The notes under the pieces were generated by a model. The model had not been told where the DNA came from and searched no databases. It saw only the letters and a program-made list of their open reading frames with translations. Source: Candidatus Poribacteria bacterium (GTDB taxonomy: Bacteria; Poribacteria; WGA-4E; WGA-3G). From it: 50,711 nt of DNA. The position numbers were made by a program, and so were the translations under genes. Numbering within the stretch: the first letter of the stretch is position 1; the number at the start of each line of letters is the position of its first letter. The stretch is from assembly GCA_022822085.1 (NCBI GenBank), contig JAJECK010000077.1, positions 1-50,711 of the forward strand. The letters are read 5' to 3'. Of the stretch, positions 17,246 through 27,071 are shown piece by piece.

Positions 17246-20200
17246 CTAAGTCTCAACAGGATCCCACACAGACCCCGAGTCAAAATCCGAAGTCGTTATG
17301 ATATGAATTTTCTTAAGTTCCGAACTAACTTTTAGGTCATTCTTCTTGGCATCATGGTTAATGTCCAATTGCGTAACACCTTCTAACCTTTCATCACCAA
17401 GAATCTCCAGCAGCTGCGCTGTATCGTCCATTCCATCAGACACGTTACGAAATACAACTGCACGTTTACCGCTTAAGACAACCCGATAGACCCGATCCTC
17501 AAAATCAAACCGCAGCCACCGTTGAATTGGGAGTCCTTTGAGATAACAGTAAGTTTCTAACACGTCAACAAAACCTTCTGTGCTATCCTTGCCGTAAGTA
17601 ATCCGATTAGTAAACGGGGTGCTCAAATCCATCATCAACCGAATTTCCTGTTCCTCTGGCCGGTAGAGATATTGAATTGGAAGTTCTGCATCAGTGTCAC
17701 CGTTCAGTGGTTCGGTCGTGAGATTATTGAGGACATCTTCATACTGTTCCAGACGTTGATACTTGACGATGCCAACGGTACCGTCAATCTTCTTACTTTC
17801 ATCCGGTTTTCCATTTTTCCAATTTTCAGAAAACATAACGCGACGAATCCGTTCCTTCAAAGTGGTTTCAAAATAATCTCCCATCTCAACGAGAATGAAT
17901 TTTCGGTTTCCTGTTTCACTTTTGTTAAGAGTTCTCTTTTTACCCTTATTAAGATTGAGGATTGCGTGTCCTGTTGTACCACTCCCCGCAAAGAAGTCAA
18001 GAGTTATGCCTTTACCGTCCGGAATAGATGACCATATAAGATGTTCATACAAACCAACAGGATGGCAAAAAGGGAACGTTAATCCTAATACTTCTATTTG
18101 TTGTTTACCTTTTTCACCTGAAACTATGTGTGACGATAGTTCAACTACAATATGGTCTTTCAAATAGTATTTTCGTTGTGGCTGGGTTCTTTCATCAGGA
18201 CCAAAAGAGATTTCTTTTCTATCTAACAACCCTTGCATAAAGTCTGGAGTATTTCCCCAACCACTTTTAGGAACAGGACAAGGCTTATCTGTGATCGGAT
18301 GAATTAAAGGTTTGAAAAACTTGGGATCAGTTCGAAGTTCAGGTGCTCCCATATGGACGTTACGAAAAACCGAACCATTTACATCTATGTTAGAATATGC
18401 CCGATCACCTTCTGTAAATTCAATAGGTTTCTTAATCCAATTTTTAAATTCCTTACAACATTCCTCAGTTGGGCCGTTGTGCTTTTTTATTAATGCCGCT
18501 GATTTTTTAAGGATTACTTCTCTATTTTGACTATAGTATTGCAGTTTTATTTTACCTTTTGAACGACAAACTACGTATTCATGCTGACTAGGTATACGAT
18601 TTGCTCCACTTACAGGATTCCTTTTATCCCAAACAATAGTACCCTGATTTTGCATTCGCATCGCATTAAAAATGTGGAACAGATTTTTATATTCGTTTTC
18701 GTCAATATGACAAAGAAAGCAGCTATCGGGTGCCATCAACTGCTCGGCAAGGGATATGCGATTCTCCATCATTGTTAACCAACTGGAATGTCGATAATTG
18801 TTTTTGTATAGGAAATCCCTATTCATGGCGTTATATGGTGGATCAATGTGAACACATCTAATTGTACCGCGGTATTTTTCCATTAGTAGGTCCAACGCCT
18901 GAAAGTTTTCACTGCTCAGAAGCACACCATTAATTTGCTCTTCTAAATCGTCAAAAAGGGAAAGGAGAGAGTCTATAAATGACTCATCTTTTCTAAAATG
19001 TCGGGTATCCAAAGGCAATGTGCGGCATTCTTCAATAAACAAAGGTGGTTGTTCTTTAATATCAACACCGAAGGTATCTCGCCAGTCATCAAGTTGTGCA
19101 TCGTTCTCCAAAATTTTGGTAAAGATCTCTTCCCGTAGGTCAGTGTCATTTGTCGTTACTTCAGCAATTTTACCAATAGAGATAAGATAATCGGTAGAGA
19201 CAACCTTTTTCTTCATCAGGAAAAGCTGCTTTTGGAACGTTTCCACTGCTACAAGGAGGGCAATGACATCGTCGGTGACGTTACGAAATGCCGTCGCTAT
19301 TGCAAACGCAGGATTGTCAGAATTGAGATTGAGGAGTGTGTCTAAATCGCCAAGGATGGTGTTTTGAATGTAACGACGTTGCTCGGTCTTAAGGAATTTA
19401 TCTAAATCTTTATGGATAAAGTAGTCGGAATCCATGCCAACAAAGAAGGTGTTTAGGTTTTTATCGAAGGTATGAAATCTTTGGACTTTTGGACTGATTT
19501 CAAGTTTCGCCTGCCGCTCTGTTTTATTTTTACCAAGTTCCTTGAAGTCAAGGTGGGTTGCCAACTTCTCTGCGTATTTTGTCAAACTAACATTTAAAGT
19601 TTTAATGCCTTGTAATCTACCATCTCTGACCTTGTCATAAGTATTTGCCAAGTCTTTAAAGACCGGTTTCCCTTGTTCTTCATCTTTCTTTGCACTTTCA
19701 TGCAGATAGATACTGACATCGTCTGTCTCACCGAAAATCTGCGCGTTCATCTGACTGTACATCTCAACTTTCGGTGTTGATGTTTCTGCCAAGTGGAGTA
19801 TAACGTGCCATGTCTGTTCTGCATCTCCAGATTCGCTGGGGGGGGGGTGATTCTATCCAGCCGGTAGTGTTTGAAATCGTCTCGGTTACTGTTTTGTGCC
19901 ACAGAGGAATTTGTCTTTCCCTCTAACCGATATTCAATTCTTTTTCCTTCTACCTCAAATGCCACGCTATTGAAACCCGTTGCAGTTTTCACATAATAAC
20001 TGTCTCGACATTTCCAATGAAAAAGGACATCAGAACCGTTATAGTCAGTTTCATCTGGATAGTCCACCTTATATTGTGCTGTGCTCCTATCGTTATAGCC
20101 AAAGTCACCGTCTCGGTAATATCCTTCAAAAAAACTGTGGATGTGGTTATAGACCTTGAAAGCGAGTTGGGATTTGAGTTTGTCAGGGGCGGTTTTCAAT

Positions 20201-20553
20201 GGGGTAGCGAGTTCTTCCTTATCCTCAGACTGGAGAAATTCTATAAGTGTTTGTGCTTCTTCAGCAATGTTGTCAAGACATTCTCTAAGTCTTCTACTAC
20301 CATTTTCATTGACGTATTCTTTGACTTGTGTTAGTTGAGTTTCGTAAAGTTCCTTTGCTACATCTGTTAGGGCATCATCAACTATGGTTGTTAACTTTTC
20401 ATCTATGAATTGACTTACTTCTTCACGCTTGATTTTAAGGATACGGAAGATACCAAAGTCAAGATCGGAATGTGAAAATTGGAACATTTCACATAGTTTT
20501 TCACGGAGGGTGTTGAGTGCTTCAATTGTAGGATTTTTCTCATCTAATAACAT
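17246..20553 (-). CDS. mod: Type III-like adenine methyltransferase (Mod), out of frame at a C10 tract
   Basis: Two overlapping frames form one gene. The upstream part (20553 to 19747) ends as FEGYYRDGDFGYNDRST...YRLDRITPPP, then runs out of frame; the downstream part (to 17246) holds motif IV DPPYN (residue 317 counted from TTG 19792) and motif I FAGSGTT (residue 601), the order of beta-class N6-adenine enzymes. The frames meet at ten C's (19838-19847). Eleven or eight C's would join them without a stop through SESGDAEQTWHVILHL, giving about 1102 residues; with ten C's the product stops after about 268. The protein would give sequence specificity to Res. ATG 20553 is a safe start; TTG 20568 with a closer AAGGA is an alternative. 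The frame change could be phase variation or an assembly error. Confidence 0.8.
19838..19847. repeat. Poly-G/C tract (10 nt) inside mod
   Basis: Ten consecutive G's on the plus strand (C10 in the coding strand), read as ATC-ACC-CCC-CCC-CCA. Such a run is out of character for this AT-rich window, where I noticed no other comparable G/C homopolymer. It lies exactly where the two halves of mod change frame. Confidence 0.95.
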
Positions 20554-20635
20554 ATTTGAATTAACCAACTTTTCCTTTTAAAGTTTCAAATTTAACCGTA
20601 CATTGTCCATATTACCCAATACTATAAATCAAGAC

Positions 20636-22090
20636 TCACTCACCCTCGAACTTCACATAATCCGCAATTTCAAGTTTTTCCTTCCTTACCCATCGCTTCA
20701 GCATACTTCCTTCTTTTGGAGTTGGCAACCGATTCCTCTTACCACGAGCTTGCCGGACAAGTTTTTCAGCCATTAACACCTCAATCGTCAAAACATTGTT
20801 TCTACCATATTCATCTTCTGTTTCCATTGACCATATAGAGATTTTTCCGGTAAAACATGATTGTGAATAAGAACTAACACAGTGTTTCATGGCTCTACCT
20901 TCCTTAATGAGTTCGTCTGTACTTAGCAGTTCTCGAATACGCCAATATTTAGGTGTAGAATTGTCCATTCGTTGCTCTTTTAAAACGAAATCACCGATTT
21001 CTGAATGTTCCCACTCATAGCTTCCCTGTCTTGCCTCCTTACCAAGTTGACGATGCCAATCATTAACTTGCTGTAGTAATTTCCTGGGTGTCCTCCCTTG
21101 CATACTGAAATTGGGTTGTGGCGGTCCAATTTCCTCCATGACTCCTCTTTCAACAAATACGCGTTGATTTGCGAACTTATGATTCCAGATGAAATCTACT
21201 ATTGGATTGACATGTCTAACATCCAACATCGGATTTTCTATAAAGAAACGGACAACATTTATCCAGAAATCATCGTGACTATAATCTGTGATGAGTCGTG
21301 TACCACGAAGAGCATCTACCAAACGTTGGTCCCCACCGAGTGCTTGAACTTGCCCCCATCTTAGCGCCTCGTCAACGTTATAATTTTTCGGCGCACTCAG
21401 AAAATGATGTGCCATCTTTTTCGTAAGTGTAATAGGAATCTCAGGAGCTGTTCGGATATTTTGTCCAGAACCAATATGTATATACCAATTCTGATGTGTT
21501 TCGTTCTCAGTGAACCACACACGATCCATGAATGGTGGAATATCATACTTAGCAAAAAGGTGGCGAAGAAGTTGGGAAAATTGCCAATCCCGATTATGTC
21601 TTTTCACAAACCACGACTCAAGCGGACGAATCCAACTATCCGCATGATTGGCAATCATCTCAATCCCCTTAATATACGAGATTTCTTTCAACAAATCAGA
21701 GTTTTCTCCAATATACAGCATGAGACGGAGTAAATCCTCTCGACAATTACTTCTTTCAAAAGCAAAGGCAATCTCTTTTGCAATCGGGTTTCTAAGATTT
21801 TCTCCGTCCAATTTTTCTTTGTATATTTTCGGAATTACCTCCTTCAAATTCCGACTTTTTTTCTCATTCGACATAATCTCAGATACATTTATTGATGAGA
21901 AAGTAAATAACTCCTCTGAACGTTGACGAACATTCTTGTTCAATCCACAACTGAAATTATGTTGACGACACCAAAGTTTATAATCCTCAACCGTTGAAAA
22001 CCCAAGTTTCCGTAAATGATAACGCATTGCCCCAGACAAACAGGCGAATTCATATTCAGGAGTGACTTCTTTCTTCTTCTTTTTAGCCAT
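20636..22090 (-). CDS. PcfJ-like protein
   Basis: A 484-residue basic soluble protein. The C-terminal part carries the PcfJ-like pattern: GRAMKHCVSSYSQSCFTGKISIWSM (conserved H-C-V-x-S-Y), then VLTIEV and VRQARGKRNR. PcfJ was named from the enterococcal pCF10 conjugation region; its biochemical role is not established. The N-terminal 300 residues are helical and unassigned. It is co-directional with mod, ending 82 bases before the mod start, so it may belong to the same mobile or defence unit. The N-terminus MAKKKKKEV is strongly basic. Confidence 0.65.
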   Translation of the reverse strand: MAKKKKKEVTPEYEFACLSGAMRYHLRKLGFSTVEDYKLWCRQHNFSCGLNKNVRQRSEELFTFSSINVSEIMSNEKKSRNLKEVIPKIYKEKLDGENLRNPIAKEIAFAFERSNCREDLLRLMLYIGENSDLLKEISYIKGIEMIANHADSWIRPLESWFVKRHNRDWQFSQLLRHLFAKYDIPPFMDRVWFTENETHQNWYIHIGSGQNIRTAPEIPITLTKKMAHHFLSAPKNYNVDEALRWGQVQALGGDQRLVDALRGTRLITDYSHDDFWINVVRFFIENPMLDVRHVNPIVDFIWNHKFANQRVFVERGVMEEIGPPQPNFSMQGRTPRKLLQQVNDWHRQLGKEARQGSYEWEHSEIGDFVLKEQRMDNSTPKYWRIRELLSTDELIKEGRAMKHCVSSYSQSCFTGKISIWSMETEDEYGRNNVLTIEVLMAEKLVRQARGKRNRLPTPKEGSMLKRWVRKEKLEIADYVKFEGE

Positions 22091-22364
22091 TTAACACCTC
22101 CGATTTAACACAGTTCCGGATGCACTTCTATAAAATAATAGTTTGAAATATATAGCGAATTGTAAAAATAAGTTGACACTTATGGGCGGAGGTCCCTGTG
22201 CCCGCCTTGTCCGAAATAGGACTTACCAAATTAACAGGACGAATGCGCGTATGGCATTCACCAGATTACAAGGATGACCAGGATTGGCTCTATCAACGTC
22301 TGTTTCTTAGTCTGAATGCCTCAGTGACACAGACAAGTAGATAAATAGAATTGAAAACTATAGG
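22091..22364. repeat. Gap with hairpin repeats between PcfJ-like gene and ABC permease
   Basis: Contains a GC-rich stretch (GGGCGGAGG...CCCGCC, about 22189-22206) and a perfect 6-bp hairpin GAATGC/GCATTC around loop GCGTATG (22241-22259). The same loop, read on the other strand as CATACGC, recurs in the hairpin GCATGC/GCATGC at 26725-26743. No ORF or promoter that I can support. Confidence 0.45.
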
Positions 22365-23609
22365 CTATTTCTTAACCGCCCCAAACGTAACACCGCGCAA
22401 GAGATGGCTTCGCATTAAGAACGTAAAAATGGCAACAGGCAAGAGAAAAACGAAAGTGGACGCAGCGATTTTACCCCAATCCATTCCCGCAGAACCAGTA
22501 GCACTGGTAATAGAAGGCGGAGATGTTACCGCTACACCGCCAACATTTGTTAGCACAAGCGCAAATGCAAACTCGTTCCACGCTGTAATCAAGCAGAACA
22601 CCGCAGTGGCAGCAATTCCTGTAACAGACTGTGGCAAAACCACCTTCAAAAATGTTTGAAAACGGGTATAACCATCAACAAGTGCAGCATCTTCATATTC
22701 CCTTGGAATCTCGTCAATGAACCCTTTCATAAGCCAAACAGCAAATGAGACATTGAAAGTCGTATAAAGTAAAATCAAACCAAAATGGGTATCCAATAGT
22801 CTAAGCGAAATATACATCAAATAGATTGGAATAACAACTACAACCGGCGGCAGCATCCGTGTGCTGAGGATAAAGAACAGTAGATCGTCCTTGCCAGCAA
22901 CTTTGAACCGAGAAAAGGCATAAGCGGAAATAGTCCCTAAACCGACAGCAAGAATTGTGCTACCGCCACCGATAATGATACTGTTGAGTAACTGATAGAA
23001 ATATTTAGAACCGTCATTTGCAAGAGCAATACAGATTCCAATGGTTGCAAAGATAACTGGAATGATAAACGCTAACTTCTCCCTTTTATTTGGGAGCGTG
23101 GTACCATCAGCACTTGTCCTAACAGAATAGATCTTTTTCTTCCATGGTATAGTTATAAGATAAGCTATCGCACAACAGACTATCAACGAAAAAAAGTGAA
23201 ACCGTACATCAACTTTCAACCGTGAATGCGGCACTGTGCTGAAAAAACCGTACATACAAGTTAATATAAAAAGGACGTTCCAGAAAAAGCCGATTGCCCG
23301 AAGTGATATACGCCGCAGCAGTTGTGTATTGACAAGCGAAAAGAACGCAAATAGAATCAATCCAGAAAGTATTTGACCAATAAACAGATATGTTACGGTA
23401 GAAACTTGCCCCTCAGGCATCAACTTTCGATAACTTTGCAACGATATTTCAAAGATGAACTTCGGTAGTTTTGTGTTGATATCTGACGGTGCTTTCAGCG
23501 ATGTCACCACAATCCAATAAATCGGGATAATGTAGACAATAACAGCGAATAAGATAATCGCCATTATGATGGCAAATACAATCAGTTTCCAAATTGAATA
23601 CGTTCTCAT
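22365..23609 (-). CDS. ABC sugar transporter permease (MalG family) with a large insert
   Basis: A 414-residue inner-membrane permease; usual MalG-type proteins have about 270-300. TM1 lies at 8-30. The conserved core resumes near residue 200 (YFYQLLNSIIIGGGSTIL...AYAFSRF), with the ATPase-docking EAA loop at 305-326 (EYEDAALVDGYTRFQTFLKVVLP) and the typical end LLRGVTFGAVKK. Between about 70 and 198 is an extra region with about four hydrophobic segments. The gene follows the MalF-like gene by 5 bases and should form a heterodimer with it. An ATPase subunit is not encoded here; many sugar systems share one from elsewhere. Confidence 0.85.
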   Translation of the reverse strand: MRTYSIWKLIVFAIIMAIILFAVIVYIIPIYWIVVTSLKAPSDINTKLPKFIFEISLQSYRKLMPEGQVSTVTYLFIGQILSGLILFAFFSLVNTQLLRRISLRAIGFFWNVLFILTCMYGFFSTVPHSRLKVDVRFHFFSLIVCCAIAYLITIPWKKKIYSVRTSADGTTLPNKREKLAFIIPVIFATIGICIALANDGSKYFYQLLNSIIIGGGSTILAVGLGTISAYAFSRFKVAGKDDLLFFILSTRMLPPVVVVIPIYLMYISLRLLDTHFGLILLYTTFNVSFAVWLMKGFIDEIPREYEDAALVDGYTRFQTFLKVVLPQSVTGIAATAVFCLITAWNEFAFALVLTNVGGVAVTSPPSITSATGSAGMDWGKIAASTFVFLLPVAIFTFLMRSHLLRGVTFGAVKK

Positions 23610-23614
23610 ATAGA

Positions 23615-24544
23615 TTATGTTTCTCCCTTAACACGATTGAGATATTTCACATAGATGTTGCTTAGAGCAACGATGATTATAAGGAGGATATACGCCATAG
23701 CACACGCCTTACCTGTGTCAAAGTTTCGGAAGGCAAGCCTATAAAGATTCATAGAAACAGTTTCGGTAACAGTCCCCGGACCACCCTCACGGGTAAGCAC
23801 GTAGACAATATCAAACATCTTAAATGCGTCCATAGTGCGAAACAACAAGGCTATCAATAGTAGTGGGGACACCAACGGTAAAGTAATCCAACGGAATTTA
23901 AACCATGCAGAAGCCCTGTCTACATCTGCTGCCTCATAGAGATATTTAGGTATAGCACTCAGACCTGCTAAGGCAATCAACATCATGAACGGTGACCACA
24001 TCCACGTATCAACAATGACAACAGAAATCATGGCAATCTTCGGATCGGTAGTCCACTCAATAGGTGGATCGAAAATAGCTCTTATTCCCGGCAAGTTTAG
24101 AAGAGGACTTAATAGATAGTTAAGCAAGCCTCCGTCATCTGATGCAAGAATAAAACGCCAAAACAGAGCCACGACTACAGGCGATAACATCATCGGGAGA
24201 AGAAGTAACGTCGTCACCACACCTTTAGCAGGAAAAGTACGGTTAAGCAAAAGAGCTAAACCGAACCCTATCAGAAATTGCGCAGTGACTGCCAAAATTA
24301 CGAAATATGCTGTAGTGCGAAAATATCCCCAAATATCAGGATCCGTAAGGACATCTATGTAGTTTTTTGCACCAATATATTTTGGAGCCTTTGGCATGTT
24401 GGCATTATAGTCGTGGAAACTCAAATACAGGGACCACAAAAGCGGAAAGATGTTCATCAGGATGAGTAAAATCATCGTTGGCATGATGAATGCCATCTTA
24501 ATCTGGTAATCGCTCATCCCACGAGAGAAACGGTTGTGCTGCAT
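23615..24544 (-). CDS. ABC sugar transporter permease (MalF/UgpA family)
   Basis: A 309-residue permease with about six membrane helices. The EAA loop is YLYEAADVDRASAWFKFRWITLPL, where the usual Gly after Asp is Arg. The C-terminal segment DIVYVLTREGGPGTVTETVSMNLYRLAF is characteristic of this family. It forms the translocation path with the MalG-like protein and receives sugar from the binding protein encoded upstream. The gene is separated from the binding-protein gene by 224 bases that contain an inverted-repeat element, and from the MalG gene by 5. Confidence 0.88.
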   Translation of the reverse strand: MQHNRFSRGMSDYQIKMAFIMPTMILLILMNIFPLLWSLYLSFHDYNANMPKAPKYIGAKNYIDVLTDPDIWGYFRTTAYFVILAVTAQFLIGFGLALLLNRTFPAKGVVTTLLLLPMMLSPVVVALFWRFILASDDGGLLNYLLSPLLNLPGIRAIFDPPIEWTTDPKIAMISVVIVDTWMWSPFMMLIALAGLSAIPKYLYEAADVDRASAWFKFRWITLPLVSPLLLIALLFRTMDAFKMFDIVYVLTREGGPGTVTETVSMNLYRLAFRNFDTGKACAMAYILLIIIVALSNIYVKYLNRVKGET

Positions 24545-24617
24545 ATTTTATAGGACGTAATTATAGGACACAATTGAATAGTACATAGATGAAAAGGCAG
24601 GTGTAGTAAATGTAAAT

Positions 24618-24725
24618 CACCATAGGTATCAATTAGTGAAAAAACTCTCCACACATTGCAAGGCTGAGACTCTGCGCCCCCGCCTATGTCTGAACCAGGA
24701 TTATACTATATTGACACCTATGGTG
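24618..24725. repeat. Inverted-repeat element of 108 bp inside the sugar-transporter operon
   Basis: Left end CACCATAGGTATCAATTA (24618-24635); right end TATTGACACCTATGGTG (to 24725), which is its reverse complement with two or three mismatches. There is no coding capacity. It lies between the binding-protein gene and the permease genes, in the transcribed strand of the operon. Confidence 0.55.
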
Positions 24726-24768
24726 TAGTTCCCAAAGTGTCGACCATTGTGATGAAGTCCTACAGATT

Positions 24769-26085
24769 CTATTCTTCTGCAGTATCCTTCATCGCTTCCG
24801 AAAAGATTTCCTCATGTTTCTGAGCAATAGCATCAAGTGCCTCCTTTGATTCCTTGATACCAGTGATAGCCTCACTCCAATTAGTCTGACATGCTGATAA
24901 GAGTTGGGCATATTCAGGAACTGCCCAGAAGTCACGAAGATAGGGGAAACTTGCAGCAAACGCTTCATTATAAGGCGTTGCTTTCTTAAACGTATCTGAT
25001 TCTAATACCTCTTTCAACGGTGTGAAACCACCCAGTTTTGCCCACTTCTCCTGCACAGGTTTCTGCATAAACCATTTCAGATATTGCTTCGCAATGTCCT
25101 GATTTTTGGAATAGGAGGAAATTGACATACCTTGTCCACCGATACTAATATAATGACCTTTGGGGCCCTTAGGTGCGATAAAGAAACCACTCTTGTCATG
25201 TGAGATTTCGTTTGTGTCTGCATCAACAACACCTGGGAAAAACGCGAAGTAATTCATCGCCATTGCAACTTTACCCGTAATATAAGCATCAAGTGTTTCA
25301 GTCCAATAGTAGTTTGGCGCATCAGGAGGTGCAAATTTAAGTAAATCTCTATAATAATCAAGTGCCTTGACTGCATCTTCCGTGTTTATATAACCATCAA
25401 CCTTTTTCGTTTGTGTGTCTCCATAAGAAGCACCAAAACTCCACATGACTTGTTGGAATCCCATCGTTATGCCATCATATTCTTTACTATACCACGTTGC
25501 AATTCCAAAGAGATCATCATCTGGACGCGTGAAGAATTCCGCAATATCGCGCAGTTGTGCATAAGTCGTTGGAGGGGCAAGTGCATAACCGTATTTTTCT
25601 TGGAACGCTGACATTTCATCAGGATCTTCAAATAGGTCTTTCCTATATACATATCCTGCCGCATCCACTTCAGCAGGCAATGCCCAATACTTACCACTCC
25701 CTTTCGGGTACTCTGCAAAAGCAGTCATTGCAGGTCCATAAATTGCAGGCACATCTATATTCTCATTTATCCACTCTGTCAAGTCAATGTAGTGTCCACC
25801 CACAGAGTTTCTCCCAAGCCATTGACTATCTCCTATCACAATGTCATATAATTCGCTTTTCCCCACAAAGGAATTGTCAATCTTATCTTGGAAAGTAGGC
25901 CACGGCACTTGGACTACATCAACCGCAATTCCTGTTTCAGTTGTAAAATCTTCAGATAACTCTTGTAAGTAATTAGCTGGGTCCCATTCTGCCCAGACAA
26001 TCGTTAATGTTTGTTCATCTTTTTGGCCGCACCCTACTGTAACTATCAACATTAAAAGAATAAAACATATAGACAAACGTCTCAT
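24769..26085 (-). CDS. ABC sugar-binding lipoprotein (family 1 extracellular solute-binding protein)
   Basis: A 438-residue substrate-binding protein with a lipoprotein signal (LIVTVGC lipobox, mature Cys19). The mature region starts TLTIVWAEWDPANYLQEL, typical of MalE/UgpB-like receptors, and has the family patterns YDIVIGDSQWLGR, YWALPAEVDAAGYVYRKDLF and GKVAMAMNYFAF. It captures a sugar or sugar derivative in the periplasm for the MalF/MalG-like permeases encoded downstream. The sugar cannot be named from sequence. Confidence 0.88.
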   Translation of the reverse strand: MRRLSICFILLMLIVTVGCGQKDEQTLTIVWAEWDPANYLQELSEDFTTETGIAVDVVQVPWPTFQDKIDNSFVGKSELYDIVIGDSQWLGRNSVGGHYIDLTEWINENIDVPAIYGPAMTAFAEYPKGSGKYWALPAEVDAAGYVYRKDLFEDPDEMSAFQEKYGYALAPPTTYAQLRDIAEFFTRPDDDLFGIATWYSKEYDGITMGFQQVMWSFGASYGDTQTKKVDGYINTEDAVKALDYYRDLLKFAPPDAPNYYWTETLDAYITGKVAMAMNYFAFFPGVVDADTNEISHDKSGFFIAPKGPKGHYISIGGQGMSISSYSKNQDIAKQYLKWFMQKPVQEKWAKLGGFTPLKEVLESDTFKKATPYNEAFAASFPYLRDFWAVPEYAQLLSACQTNWSEAITGIKESKEALDAIAQKHEEIFSEAMKDTAEE

Positions 26086-26422
26086 TTCTATAACTCCTTA
26101 TAATTCTATAACTCTTTTGATCGATACCAAACGTCCCTTCTGGTTCGTTCAGGCAAACCAACAATCCCAATTTGAAAGAGAATTATATCAAAATGAACAC
26201 AATTTAGCAAACAAATTTATAATTCAGATAATCGTAATATCTATGACTTTTAATTCGTATAGTAATTCACCGATAATATTATTTTCATTTTACGGTTTAA
26301 ATGAACCTGAACTGACAAGAAAAATTATGCGAATTAAATACATAGTAAACACTATCAAGCAACAAGGAATCAGCAGGCTGTATAAGCACCCTACAAAACC
26401 TGATTTATAGTAAAGTTTAGAA
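26086..26422. other. Intergenic stretch, nothing assigned
   Basis: AT-rich. An open frame of 97 codons (26117-26410, +) has no recognisable domain, atypical composition and no ribosome-binding site, so I do not call it. The promoter of the minus-strand binding-protein gene presumably lies at its left end. Confidence 0.4.
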
Positions 26423-26656
26423 TTAATAATACATATTTATGACTTCATCTATGGATATATCGGCATTGTATTCACGGAGGCGTTTGATATTGGCAAAGTC
26501 GTGTTCAATCGGATTGTAGTCCGGCGACTAATGCGGTTCAAACAATATCTCTGCTCCCGAGACTTCTATCAACTCACGCGTCCGACGTGTCTTGTGGAGC
26601 TTCACATTGCCAAGAACAACTTCTTTCGTTTGAATTAATTTTAACATATCGTCCCT
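26423..26656 (-). pseudogene. IS630-family transposase remnant (C-terminal part)
   Basis: The minus strand reads MLKLIQTKEVVLGNVKLHK, TRRTRELIEVSGAEILFEPH, stop, SPDYNPIEHDFANIKRLREY and then a normal terminal stop at 26423. This is the IS630/Tc1-like DDE domain: VVLDN..FHKTRRTRELI then LPPYSPDYNPIEH..ANIK. A TAG replaces the Tyr of the PYSPD block, and the catalytic Asp of LDN is Gly. The N-terminal two thirds are missing; the fragment abuts a GGCGAGGTT repeat element at 26657. It is a decayed, non-functional copy. Confidence 0.85.
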
Positions 26657-26832
26657 AATGAAGATAAAGAATTTTATCGGATAATTGGCGAGGTTAGGAA
26701 GAAATCAACGGTATGAATCATGGAGCATGCCATACGCGCATGCTTCTTTAGGCATTCCCCGCCTCGCCAGCGGAGGAGCGAGACCTGCCTCGTACGGATA
26801 TAATATTACCGAATTAATAACTTAATCTTCAT
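26657..26832. repeat. GGCGAGGTT-family repeat element, expanded copy
   Basis: Ends are ATGAAGATAAAG and ACTTAATCTTCAT. The core starts GGCGAGGTTAGGAA (26687) but, compared with the copy at 198-313, carries an extra block of about 60 bases containing the hairpin GCATGC-CATACGC-GCATGC (26725-26743). The right half (CTGCCTCGTACGGAT) matches the first copy. The remainder up to the acs promoter (26833-26985) shows nothing I can assign. Confidence 0.65.
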
Positions 26833-26985
26833 ACGGAACTGAAGAGCGTTACTCGTACCCTCATAGCCTTGAGTTTATCTCATGGGTTTTGCTAAGCCGG
26901 ACTTGACCAGCGATTTTAACTTTTAGTAAAACACAAAAGCGATAATTCTTAAAACTAAATAACCCTGATTTCCTATCCATATACG

Positions 26986-27012
26986 TTGACAGATTCACTG
27001 TTATACTATAAA
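26986..27012 (+). promoter_or_regulatory. Candidate sigma-70 promoter for acs
   Basis: Perfect TTGACA (26986-26991), a 15-base spacer and TATAAA (27007-27012), about 55 bases before the acs ATG. Confidence 0.5.
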
Positions 27013-27071
27013 ATGTTATCAAGAATTAGACTAAATATGAGTATTGTTGCAGTTCATATAGGAGAGAATAG

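Noticed and set aside
24661-24700. Letters resembling a TPP riboswitch (CTGAGA ... CTGAACC)
   Set aside because: The order and spacing of the thiamine-pyrophosphate consensus are not met, and the sequence lies inside an inverted-repeat element in front of sugar permeases.
26117-26410. 97-codon plus-strand frame
   Set aside because: Low-complexity composition, no start signal, no family resemblance; lies in a repeat-rich gap.
26423-26656. Read-through of the TAG in the IS630 remnant as a recoded codon
   Set aside because: The catalytic Asp is also lost and the N-terminal part is missing, so simple decay explains it.
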